Below the pieces are notes generated by a model, which made no database searches, was not told the origin of the DNA, and saw only the letters and a list, made by a program, of their open reading frames with translations. From the NCBI GenBank assembly GCA_030710605.1, contig CP092877.1, positions 68,628,488-68,692,487 on the forward strand: a stretch of DNA of 64,000 nucleotides, read 5' to 3'. Positions 1-8,960 of this stretch are shown piece after piece. The position numbers were made by a program, and so were the translations under genes. This stretch comes from Cordylochernes scorpioides. Taxonomy: Eukaryota > Arthropoda > Arachnida > Pseudoscorpiones > Chernetidae. Position 1 is the stretch's first letter, and each line of letters opens with the position of its first letter.

Positions 1-624
1 GGCAGCACAAAAACTAATTCCTTTAATCCAACATCAATTTACAAAAAGGGATTGATTTAAAAAGAAAAAAAGAAATAATCAGAATTCCCAATTGTACCAG
101 GGACGCGCTTCTAAACCAACATCCTATAAGAAATAGTAATAATAAAAACTAACAACATCCGAAGTAATTACTGATAGTTAAGGCGAGAGAGAGATAGTTA
201 AAACTAGTAGTGAAACGGTCGATTTCATACTATTAATAGCAATGTGTGTAATTTCTGCCCTTGTGACCTTTCAAATTAACGACCTCATCTTTTTCCACGA
301 CTGCTTTAACTATTAAGATTGGATTTCTCCAACTTTTAACTACATTTGTCTCTTTTTTATAGTTAGGAATTACGGGTAGGAATTACTAATAGCAAACCTA
401 TTTATTGATATAATCATCTCTTTACTATTTTATTTGGGAGGTTAAAAATGAGAGATTTTACCTCTTCCGGATTGTCTGTTGGTTTGTTTGTGTTGTTTAC
501 TAGTTATCTGTCTGTCTAGGGAAATATTTACTTCTTCTACTGATGATATAGAGGAGAGGTAATATGGAACATTCAGTACATCTATACCAATTCTTTGGTT
601 CTATAACATATATTGATCCGTTTG
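1..624. other. No gene seen
   Basis: AT-rich sequence without a convincing open frame, tRNA or terminal repeat. I see nothing assignable here except that it leads into the hammerhead repeat. Confidence 0.5.
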
Positions 625-834
625 TTTTTTTGGTCGTTGAGGTACAGCTTGCACCACGCTGACGAGGGCCAACAGCCCGAAACGCGTACGTGGTTAGCTT
701 TTCTTGATTAATCAAGAATGGGTATTTGGCCAATTCTGGAATAATTAAAAATCAACGAAAAATTGATATTTATTCCGATAGATGGTGCCAGCTATCGGAA
801 AATTTCAGTTGTACGATAAGGAGATGCATTTTCC
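625..834 (+). repeat. Hammerhead-bearing dispersed repeat, copy 1
   Basis: About 210 bp that recur at 52670-52880 with only scattered differences, from the shared start GGTCGTTGAGGTACAG to the shared end GATAAGGAGATGC. The unit has a self-cleaving ribozyme core near its 5' end, then an AT-rich body with TTGATTAATCAAG and a CCGATAGATGG motif. A diverged relative lies at 6855-7050 (minus). No open frame and no terminal inverted repeat are seen, so it is non-coding and probably non-autonomous. Retrozymes and Penelope-like pseudo-LTRs are the known element classes that carry such ribozymes; assignment to either is inference. Confidence 0.8.
653..694 (+). ncRNA. Hammerhead ribozyme, minimal type I
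   Basis: All parts of the hammerhead core are in order. Stem I 5' strand ACCACG (653-658); CTGACGA (659-665), matching CUGANGA; stem II GGGC/GCCC (666-669 with 675-678) closed by loop CAACA; GAAA (679-682); the self-complementary ACGCGT (682-687) as a very short stem III; cleavage base A688 (GUA triplet); then CGTGGT (689-694), which pairs fully with the stem I 5' strand. So short a stem III is typical of ribozymes that work as dimers in retroelements. Self-cleavage is predicted from structure only. Confidence 0.82.
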
Positions 835-1362
835 TTAATATATCGATCAGTTTAAAGAAAAAAGGACGTACCTGTGGATCTGTAAAGAAAAACAATTTTT
901 TCTCACATTTTTTTTTACAATTTCTTTACAGATTTAGGCACCTTTTTTATTTAAACTTATTTAATGAATCGCCTTTTGACTCAAATATATTTATCAATTT
1001 ATGACATGTTTGTGCAGGCAAATTTAATAGAGACATTGGGATAATAGAAATTATTATTATTTTTTTTTTTTACAACGTTTCAGTAACTACTATTCACCCA
1101 GATGAAGATTCAATATACACTCATAGATGGCGCCTTATTGCTTTGTAGTAACATAAATATGAAATCATTGTTATTTCATTCCTCAGACCTAACATGTTAA
1201 ATTTTAGACATCACATGGTAACATTTCTACAGCTTATGCTCCGTTTAAGAAAATTTCCAGTAAAAGTATTGACACCAGGCTGTTTACTAGAAACTTCTTG
1301 TATTTGTTCCAATCGAGATTGTTTGTAACGAGTATACATTTGTCTAAGACATATATGTCGTC

Positions 1363-1595
1363 ATCGAATAGAAGGGTGCAACCGTTATGCATGCAACCCA
1401 AGAATTAGTTCCAGCCAAGTGAGCAGCGACGTGCCGTAGCATTCGCCACGTTTATTTTTGTACAGTTTTTATAGATGGATTAATTTGAATATTTGAATTT
1501 AACACAAGCTTAACATATTTACAGTTTAACATACTTATTTTGGCAAAAAGAAATTATACATCTTGGATATTATGCAAATTATGACATATATATAT
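1363..1595. repeat. Dispersed repeat shared with 63231-63480
   Basis: Starts GAATAGAAGGGTGCA and includes CCAAGAATTAGTTCCAGCC, ACGTGCCGTAGCATTC and a TACAGTTTTTATAGATGGAT stretch. The same order of blocks occurs at the far right end of the window in the same orientation, with small indels. No coding potential or terminal repeats were recognised, so the element class is unknown. Confidence 0.7.
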
Positions 1596-1599
1596 ATTA

Positions 1600-2470
1600 A
1601 GAGAAACTTGTGAATAAATTAAAACAATATAATGGTACGAGACATATTTAGTTATCCTCTAACAAACATATCAGTAATTATTTTCAAACATTCAGAACAA
1701 AATAAGTAAAAATACGTTAGTTTTTTAACGAAATAAATAACAAGAACTAAGTAGATGCCAAGTAATTTAGCAAATGTACGGACTTTTTAAAATGCCATTT
1801 CAATGATTATCGAGTTTTATTTATTTCTCAAACTTGACGGACCATTACTGTAATTTACTCGGCCCACAGCCTTACTCCGCACCTGGTAAACATGGAGGTA
1901 TCTTTTTAAATAAGAGTTCGTTCACATTATATAGAAATGGAGTTATGGGTGCGATGAGACATAATGTTGTCAACATTGAATCCTATTTTACAACCAAGAG
2001 ATTCTGTAAAACTCCATCGACATGTTTCATGCATTAAAACCTTGTTTGCTTTCGAGTCACATCTCTTTCTCAGGAATATACCTGTAACATGCTTTGTATT
2101 TATTTATGTAAAATTTTTAATTACTATAAAAAGTTTTTCTTCATAGTTAGGCAGTCGGCAACACTGTACTTTCTTTTCTTTTTGTAATTTGCATAAGTTT
2201 TGTCTATATATTATGATTAACCATGTTGTAATTAAATTAAATATTAAAACACAAATTATCACAAAGTATCCCTTATTTCTAAATACGAAACAATATAATA
2301 CCTAAACATCCTTACTTTAGATAAGAAATAACACTATTAAGAACAATTTTTATTTCTTTTACAAATATTAATTTAAAAAACAAACTCGTTCTTTTGATGC
2401 AACTCCTAGAGCGTACTAAAGTCACCAACTATCCGAATAAACATTCTTACTGTCCTTATTATCTTTGATA
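1600..2470. other. No gene seen
   Basis: AT-rich, with short chance open frames only. The segment just upstream (1120-1175) has a lone copy of the AGATGGCGCCTTATTG end of family A. Confidence 0.4.
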
Positions 2471-2480
2471 AATTACTCTA

Positions 2481-2690
2481 TAGTCCTTACTGCGATGAAT
2501 ACATGTATTGAAAGGGCTTGGCTCATCAGTGGTCAACCCTCTCATCGATTTTTTCGCCAATTATTTTTTTCATCCTAGTAAGGAAAGCTGGGTTTATTTA
2601 AAAAAGAAAAATACTTATTTAATGGTTTTATTTCTTATCTATAGATGGCGCGTTTTTGTCTTGTGTTTTGTACTAGCCTTGGGCAAATAC
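2481..2690. repeat. Family A repeat (CTGATGAG type)
   Basis: Carries GTCCTTACTGCGATGAA, then the reverse complement of CTGATGAGCCAAG, then TTCGCCAATTA, and outside these the family end AGATGGCGCG. The order and sequence match about fifteen other loci here. It has no open frame and behaves as a short non-autonomous element. Confidence 0.7.
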
Positions 2691-2991
2691 ATCATAAAAA
2701 TTTAATAATTATTTTTGGTAATGTCTTTCGTATGGTATGTATTATAAAATATTTAATCTCTACAGACCTCAATATTATCTATATACATATCATAAGAAAT
2801 ACGTTGCCAAAAGTAAAGATCCCACATTTTATCGATAAATGGCCATTGTATTTATAAAAGAAATCCTAATGGTAATAGAGAAAGAAATAATCATGGTACT
2901 AAAACTTGTTCCCTTGCCATAGAGAATCTACTAAATAATTTGCATATACATGAGTACTTTTGAAATAAATTGCTTCTGAAAATGAGAGACC

Positions 2992-3197
2992 TGCACTCAT
3001 GGACAATAGGAAGGTGAAAAGTCTTTGATGTCGCCGGTCGTCTATTATTTTTGAAGGAGACAGAGACAATTTTGTTCAGACTTAGTTATCTCGTGTGTCT
3101 TCAATAAAGATCACTGTAATGTCTTTCAGAGTTATTGTCTGAATCTCGATATACATGTTAAAAGGTACAACTTCCTTAAGTTTTGTCCATGGGTGTA
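2992..3197. mobile_element. Tc1-like MITE (CATGGACAAAAC ends)
   Basis: About 205 bp between inverted ends of the form ACTCATGGAC and GTCCATGGGTGTA. The interior shares ATAACTCTGAAAG and ACGAGATAAC blocks (either strand) with copies at 5071, 30735, 46083 and 63688. The terminal sequence resembles Tc1-like ends (CA...GGACAAAA) and a TA target; it is internally non-coding. Confidence 0.75.
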
Positions 3198-3726
3198 TGT
3201 TCTTGGTGCCGGGGTCAGTTTAGATCACCATAGACCTATCGTCTGAGAGAGAAACACCAGGATGAAACATGCTGTCCTCCACTAGATGCCTTCCTCCACG
3301 GTGTCGAGACAACGCCACATTAATGTCCCGCTAATTTGGCTGCTCCTCCAGACATAGATGAGGAGGCACTAAGCTCCAATAATCCCCAGGAAACGGCGTG
3401 ATTACTTCTTCCGTCCCATTGGTGAAACTCTCACCCGCTGACATGTTGGTGAGTTAGTAATGAGGAATATCGCCGGATAACTTTGCTAAGAAGATATAAG
3501 AGCGCAACGTGTTTTTTTCCTTGAAAAGTTTGGAGAGCTTTTTCGGACAATAACGTCCTTCAACAGCGATTCAGCCTCTGTTTCCTTCGAAAAAAAAAAA
3601 AAAAAACAGTTGACCGGCGACATCTGAATACTTTCCAAATCCTTAAGTTTAGTCTAGGAGTATATATATATTTTTTATCGAGGGATAAAGATGTTACATC
3701 AAAGGATCATATTACTCAAATTACAC

Positions 3727-3870
3727 TACTGTCCTTACTGCGATGAAAACATATATTGAAAGGGATTGGCTCATCAGTGGTCAACCCTCCCATCGAGTTT
3801 CGCCAATTATTTTTTCATCCTAGTAAGAAAGGCTTGGTTTATTTGAAAAAAGAAAAACCTTATTTACTGA
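3727..3870. repeat. Family A repeat, partial
   Basis: Close relative of 2481-2690: GTCCTTACTGCGATGAAAAC, GGCTCATCAGTGG, TTTCGCCAATTATTTTTTC and CATCCTAGTAAG. In reverse complement, CTGATGAGCCAAT can pair with ATTGGCGAAAC. It lacks the AGATGGCG end. Confidence 0.7.
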
Positions 3871-4075
3871 GATATATTGGATTAATTAAATCCTGTTTGA
3901 TTGCTTAGCTTTGTAATATATACAGTAGTATTTCTCCATTCTTTCTTGGGACAAAGAGGCTAGACGTTATGTGGATATATTGGGTACTAGGTATAATTAT
4001 AATATGAGCGAATGTCACAATCCGACTTTTCAGTATATTATTCAATGTAAAAACTAGTTTAAAAAATAGATTAAC

Positions 4076-4341
4076 CCTAGTACACGTAATACAGGCCACG
4101 ATAATCATGGTGGGGGTAGTAAGCGACTGCTTTTACTGTAAGTGCATCACATGTCTACACAGGTAGAAAGCAGTTAGACTTTTTCACTTACAAGTGTTGT
4201 TGAACTACATTTGGTTACTTACACTCACTGGTGGGGTCGGACTTTTGAAGAATCGAGGGCCATTGGAGCGGGATCCGGGATTCGATCCTGGGTCGTAGCG
4301 GTCGAAAACCAACGGTTTAGACCATCCTTCCACCGACCCTC
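4076..4341 (-). mobile_element. tRNA-derived SINE, copy 1
   Basis: Read on the minus strand it starts with a tRNA-like head (about 4268-4341) containing a B-box-like GGATCGAATCCC and an A-box-like GGATGGTCTAAACC. A body follows that contains CCATGATTATCGTGG at the far end. Four more copies occur (17810, 37082, 42403, part at 48887), all minus relative to the + strand. Pol III transcription would start in the head. Confidence 0.8.
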
Positions 4342-4470
4342 TAAATAACTAGTTGAAGTATCTGTTAAATGCCATACTACAACATCGTTTTATACCATGT
4401 TTGTGCCCTTTACTAGTTCCTTTTCTAATCTCGTTGGTTAGGTTCAACTAGAGGATTTCAATAGCTAGGC

Positions 4471-4740
4471 ATGCAAATCAAGAAAGCAATCAGCAGAATT
4501 AGAGGCCTCCCCAAGGACCGACGTCCCGATTGGAGGATTAGAGCGGTATTTCTAAACTTTTATTATTTGCTTCATCAAATTAACTTTTTCTTCCCCGCGT
4601 GCGCTAATTATTGGCGGCAAAAACTCTTCCGTTGGCGCAAGATTAATGAGGGATCAGGAGGACCTGTTGCCACTGGCTGTACGACATCGTGATGGATGAC
4701 GGAAACTCGACGTCTGTAAGGATTGAACGACCTCCTTGGG
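4471..4740. other. GC-richer unassigned block, possible conserved non-coding DNA
   Basis: Less AT-rich than its flanks, with ATGCAAAT and CTAATTA motifs and no similarity to the repeats in this window. An open frame at 4471-4692 shows no recognisable domain. It could be an intronic regulatory element of the host gene; only cross-species conservation would show this. Confidence 0.35.
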
Positions 4741-5070
4741 CTGGAATAATTAAATCATCATATTTACATATGGGATGCGGAAATTACTTCAATACCACAT
4801 TGTCTTAGCAAACCTTTAATTGGAAATGGTTATCTTAATTTAGTAAGTTTAAATATAATTTTAAATAGGCTTTTATTTCATGAGAATGCACCATCGAAAT
4901 ATTTGATATTGTAAAGCTGTTGTAAATGCTTCTCAGAGTATAAAAAGAATATGATTGAAGTGGTGGTGGTTCTTGTCCATATATGATTGGAGTAAAAACG
5001 TTAATATAATAAATTTAAACTCTGAAATTATGGAATAAATCGAACAAGAATTTTTCAAAAGAAATGCATA

Positions 5071-5276
5071 TACACATGCACAAACCTTATGGAGATTGTA
5101 CCTTTTAACATGTATATCGGGATTGAGACAATAACTCTGAAAGATATTTCATATACAGTGACCTTTATTGAAGACACACGAGATAACCAAGTGTGAACAA
5201 AATTGCCTCAGTCTCCTTAAAAAAATCAGACAATGTCGACATAAAAACTTTTCACTTCCTTAATTCCATGAGTGTA
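5071..5276. mobile_element. Tc1-like MITE, copy
   Basis: Runs from TACACATGCACAAACC to CCATGAGTGTA, with the shared interior TGTATATCGGGATT, ACAATAACTCTGAAAG and ACACACGAGATAACC. It is in the opposite orientation to the copy at 2992. The inverted ends are eroded but recognisable. Confidence 0.75.
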
Positions 5277-6600
5277 GAATGCACTAAGACTTGTAGCTGA
5301 GAAAGTTCACTGTTTTAGAGAGGGCCAAACTCCGCTGTATGTTCCAACTATTGGTTGAACTTCAGATGGATTCCTTCCTTGCTGATTTCCTGGCTGTACT
5401 CTGGAACGGATTCTCAAGTTGGATTTTAAATCAATCGGTTCCTTACACCCGTGAAATACCGTTGTTTGAGGCCGAAGTCTTTCGCAGAGATAGACATGCA
5501 TGTAACCTGTCTTCAAGAATACGGCATGTATAGATGTTGAGATTGAGCCCGTTTGGGAAAGTTTGTGCCCAGTTTTGCACTTAGAAGATGTCTCCTCACT
5601 TCCCTCGTGCTAGAAACCTAACTAACATGGTTTTCCAATGTAAAACACCCTCCAAGAGTGGAAATTAATTTGCTCCTCTGCGCATGCTCCAACAGCTTGT
5701 AATTGGGTTCAGGCGTCTAATTAGAGCCTCCTCTAATTACCCATTTGGTTGTCGGGCGGCGAGGCCTTTTTTGTCCATTGAATTTATTGGAGATCTATCC
5801 GACGCTTTTTGTCGCGGGGGATGGTTGACACGTCTTGGTTTCCTTCCCGTCGACACCCTGGGTAGGAGCTGCCCTGGAGTGACGACCGGGTGTAGGATGT
5901 TATGAAACCGCTTCTATACTGATGAGAGCCATAGCCTGAAACCATGGTATACAGCTTGGCTTCTCTCAATCTGAATTTGCCAAAACTGGTATTGTGGCCC
6001 ATTCTATACCATCATTAGTAAAGTTATTTTTAGTAGTGTGATGCACAGTGCCATCGTTCTGATGCCCAATTTAAAGGGAGAGGTGCCTCTTTTAGTACAT
6101 TTATTTATGTATGTAGATAGATACACACAGGTATGACGAGCCATCACCTACAATTACACAATATTTGACAAAAAAAAAACAATTAAAAATCCATCCCGTA
6201 TATAGATAAATAGGTAATTTAAAAGCAGCGTTATAAAATATTGGTGTCAGTTTTTCAAAGATTGTTAATAGACGTGTGAGATTATAATGATGATAATAAA
6301 TTATCATTTATATTATGTGAGCAATGGTTACCCAGGGATTATGTAAATAGAGAAATATTAGAGTTTGGGCAAACATTTTCTTGGTATTTGAGGTTTTGCA
6401 AACTTTCGAACAAATTTTGCTCTTCAACGGGCAGATATTAATGAATTTAAGAATAAGTTTTTTATACCAATTTTTTTAATTCATAGGGGGGGGGGGATAA
6501 TATATTTGTCTATTATTTTTGTCCTATTAACTTTTTTTTTTTGTGATGGGATGGGCTGAAGAAATGCTACAGTTAAAAACTGTTTGGAAATCCTTTATTT
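5277..6600. other. No gene seen; GC-richer block at 5680-5910
   Basis: No exon with splice sites was recognised. Around 5700-5770 two TAATTA-containing words (TCTAATTAGAG, CTCTAATTACC) sit in a GC-richer stretch, compatible with a conserved regulatory block. A short repeat (GGGAGAGGTGCCTCTTT, 6078) recurs at about 14970. Confidence 0.35.
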
Positions 6601-6710
6601 CTTCTTCTTCTTACTTGAATTCCGGGCTAATTGGCCTTTATGGTAAGGTCTTCTAGCCCCAAAAGCTCCCCGGCGAGGAATCGAACCCCGGTCGCCCGGG
6701 GTTTATTTTC
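6601..6710 (-). mobile_element. Second SINE type, 3' part
   Basis: On the minus strand a tRNA-like GGGGTTCGATTCCTCGCC is followed by a short body and an AAG-rich tail (AGTAAGAAGAAGAAG). The B-box-like GGTTCGATTCC and the simple tail indicate a tRNA-derived SINE fragment, distinct from the SINE at 4076. The A-box end is not recognisable. Confidence 0.6.
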
Positions 6711-6854
6711 TTTATTTCGTAGGTTTTGATCGATGTTTTGCTTCTCTATTTTCTTAAATACTGGTGGGGAACAATGTGTCCACATTTCTGTTACTGTACA
6801 GACAGTTTTAATCAGATAATACTATAGAGAGAAGATACTTTAAATTAAAATAAA

Positions 6855-7050
6855 ATGGCATATCCTGACCACATTCACATGAGAATTTTAGATGGCAGAG
6901 CACCATCTAGTGGAACAGAAATCAACTAAACGTTGATTTAGCCTGTTCCCTGATATTTGACCAACCCATTTCTTGTCAAATCAATAAAAGCCAAGCACAA
7001 ACGTGTTTCATGCTGTTGACCCTCGTCAGCGTGGTGCAGACTTATGTGCA
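6855..7050 (-). repeat. Diverged relative of the hammerhead-bearing repeat, copy 3
   Basis: On the minus strand it reads CTTGCACATAAGTCTGCACC, the ribozyme-like core, TTTATTGATTTGAC, an AATCAACG block and GATGGTGCTCTGCCATC. The block order matches 625-834, but similarity is lower. The stretch at 6860-6960 is also the intact version of the site into which the hAT at 24822 inserted. Confidence 0.7.
6994..7035 (-). pseudogene. Decayed hammerhead ribozyme
   Basis: CTGACGA (7029-7023) and GAAAC (7009-7005) are intact. Stem I still pairs in five of six positions (one of them G-U), but stem II (GGGT against GCAT) has a mismatch and wobbles. It is probably inactive. The homology to the 653-694 ribozyme includes the CAACA loop of stem II. 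Confidence 0.65.
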
Positions 7051-7059
7051 AGAGGTGTG

Positions 7060-7738
7060 ATTCTGTTTTTAAAAATGCATTTTGGAGTATTTAAGATGCG
7101 AAAAATCAGATTTATGGATTTATGCACCGGTCTTTTTATAATTTGAGCAAGTCAGCCTGTATACTGTGTTGTCTGGCCATCATCAGTACAGTTCAATGAG
7201 GTATCCTATGGAGAATACCTATCGCGAGGTTCGACCGTCCGTACATCATCTCACGATCCCAGCACAGGTTATTTATCCCAGGGGGCGGGGATTTACAGAC
7301 GACTATTTATAACGCTGGCCACTTTATCATTCTTCCACCGGCACCATTTAAAATGCGGAGATATCGGCGGATTAGGGCCACATGGGGCCGCTGCAGTAGG
7401 AGCTCCATCGAGCGATGGGGACACAGATTGTTTAGATCTAAGTCTGTGGAGAGTATTTCTGTAGCTCTTAGATTTTATGTTCTTGGTTTTACGTACAGCA
7501 AACATCACTAATGTCCCTAGATGTTCTGTAGAATTCCAGTCTATTATCACAATCTTGGACGATACGAGTGATGGTGTGTAGGGTTTCTGGAAAAACTCAA
7601 GAAGAAAACTCCTGGAATTCAGTTTTGATATAATTGCTGTTCGTATACGTAAATCTGAAGTCTTCGGTATAGGTTCAATGTCTTCTATAGATGGTAGAAC
7701 AAAGCTTGCTTGAACATTGCCTTAGCTTGTATGAGTTA
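7060..7738. other. No gene seen; GC-richer unassigned block
   Basis: Around 7200-7450 the sequence is clearly GC-richer than average (GGGGCGGGG, GGGGCCGCTGCAG) with no matching repeat here. I found no splice-bounded open frame with a recognisable domain. Candidate conserved non-coding DNA. Confidence 0.3.
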
Positions 7739-8035
7739 CTCTCGACATTGTGAATTTCGGCATTTCTTTTAGATGATAAGGAGTGCGCTACAATACCTAT
7801 TCTACCTAGGAGGTATGGTATCTACCAAGATATTACATGTAGCTGTAGTTCAAGGAAATCTACCGTATCAATGGGCTGAAAGAGGGCGGTATTCTCTCGA
7901 CATTGTGACTCTCGGCATTTCTTGTAGACAATAAGGAGTGCGCCACAATATCTATTCGGAGGTATCGTATCTACCAATATATTACATGTAGTACAGCCAT
8001 TTCAATGGCGTGACAAGAAAGAGGGCTGTATCCAG
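7739..8035. repeat. Two-copy tandem duplication, period about 155 bp
   Basis: CTCTCGACATTGTGA begins both copies (7739 and 7894), and GATAAGGAGTGCGC/AATAAGGAGTGCGC, GGAGGTAT, ATATTACATGTAG and AAAGAGGG follow in both. The copies have diverged, including a deletion in the second, so the event is not recent. Confidence 0.8.
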
Positions 8036-8756
8036 CCCCTGCTCACTTCGCCGTTTGAAGACGTCAGACTTGGTGTCGCTATAATCGACGACGTCTAGAT
8101 CCCCACTTATAGCACGTCTGGGACCCCGGCTTGGCCATCGCCCAAATTGGATTGACGGTCGTGGATTTATAGGTCCAGGTGGAATGGCAAACACCGGGGA
8201 CAACTACCTACCCCTTCAGAAGAGGTGATGGATTCTTGTATTTGATACGTGTAATTATTTGTGTAATGAATCACATTTGATTAAACATATATATCAAAAT
8301 TCTTTTTCATGTTGGTCCCGACGTTAGATATGTTAACAATTTGCATACTTTGGAATAAAAAGTATGTAAATAAGTAGCAGCAAAACTCTCCACTGAGACA
8401 GACGATAGCCGAGAGAAACGTCAGTATAAATAAAAAGAAAAAGGAAGTGTTGGTGTGATGTGTACCTTTCAATAAGAAAGCGTGATTTTTATCAGCGTGT
8501 GTATAAGCCAATTTATCTCCAGCTTATTTACATATTGCTGTATGTAAAAAAGAAGATAAATGTAATCTGTATGTAACTCTCTCAATTACATATCACTCTC
8601 ATGATTTGAGAAATCCCATTCTTCCATTCATAACCAGGAAAGAGTAAAAAGAGCAACTTATAGACAATAACTATTACAAACATTCCTACTTCAAACATAA
8701 ATAATTATAAGAAATTTAAGCTATCTTTTACGTATATTTTTATTTTTAAATAAAAC
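8036..8756. other. No gene seen
   Basis: A GC-richer stretch at 8090-8215 grades into AT-rich DNA. There is no recognisable exon, RNA or repeat end. Confidence 0.3.
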
Positions 8757-8960
8757 AATTTCTACTGCTCTTATTGCAATGATAAATTAACGGGAGAGCC
8801 TGACTCATCAGTGAACCGCTGGGAGGGTTCATCACTGATGAGCCAGGCCCTTTCCATTCATCTTTGCAGTAAGGGCAGTAGAAATTTGCTTTATTTCAAA
8901 AAGAATCATACACGTCAAAAATAGTTTAAATTTATCATAACAGATGGCGCGATATAAATA
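8757..8960. repeat. Family A repeat, two inverted arms
   Basis: A compact inverted repeat: TTTCTACTGCTCTTATTGC at the left and GCAGTAAGGGCAGTAGAAA at the right, with CTCATCAG and CTGATGAG facing each other in the middle, followed outside by AGATGGCGCG. It shows that family A normally consists of two head-to-head arms. Confidence 0.8.
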
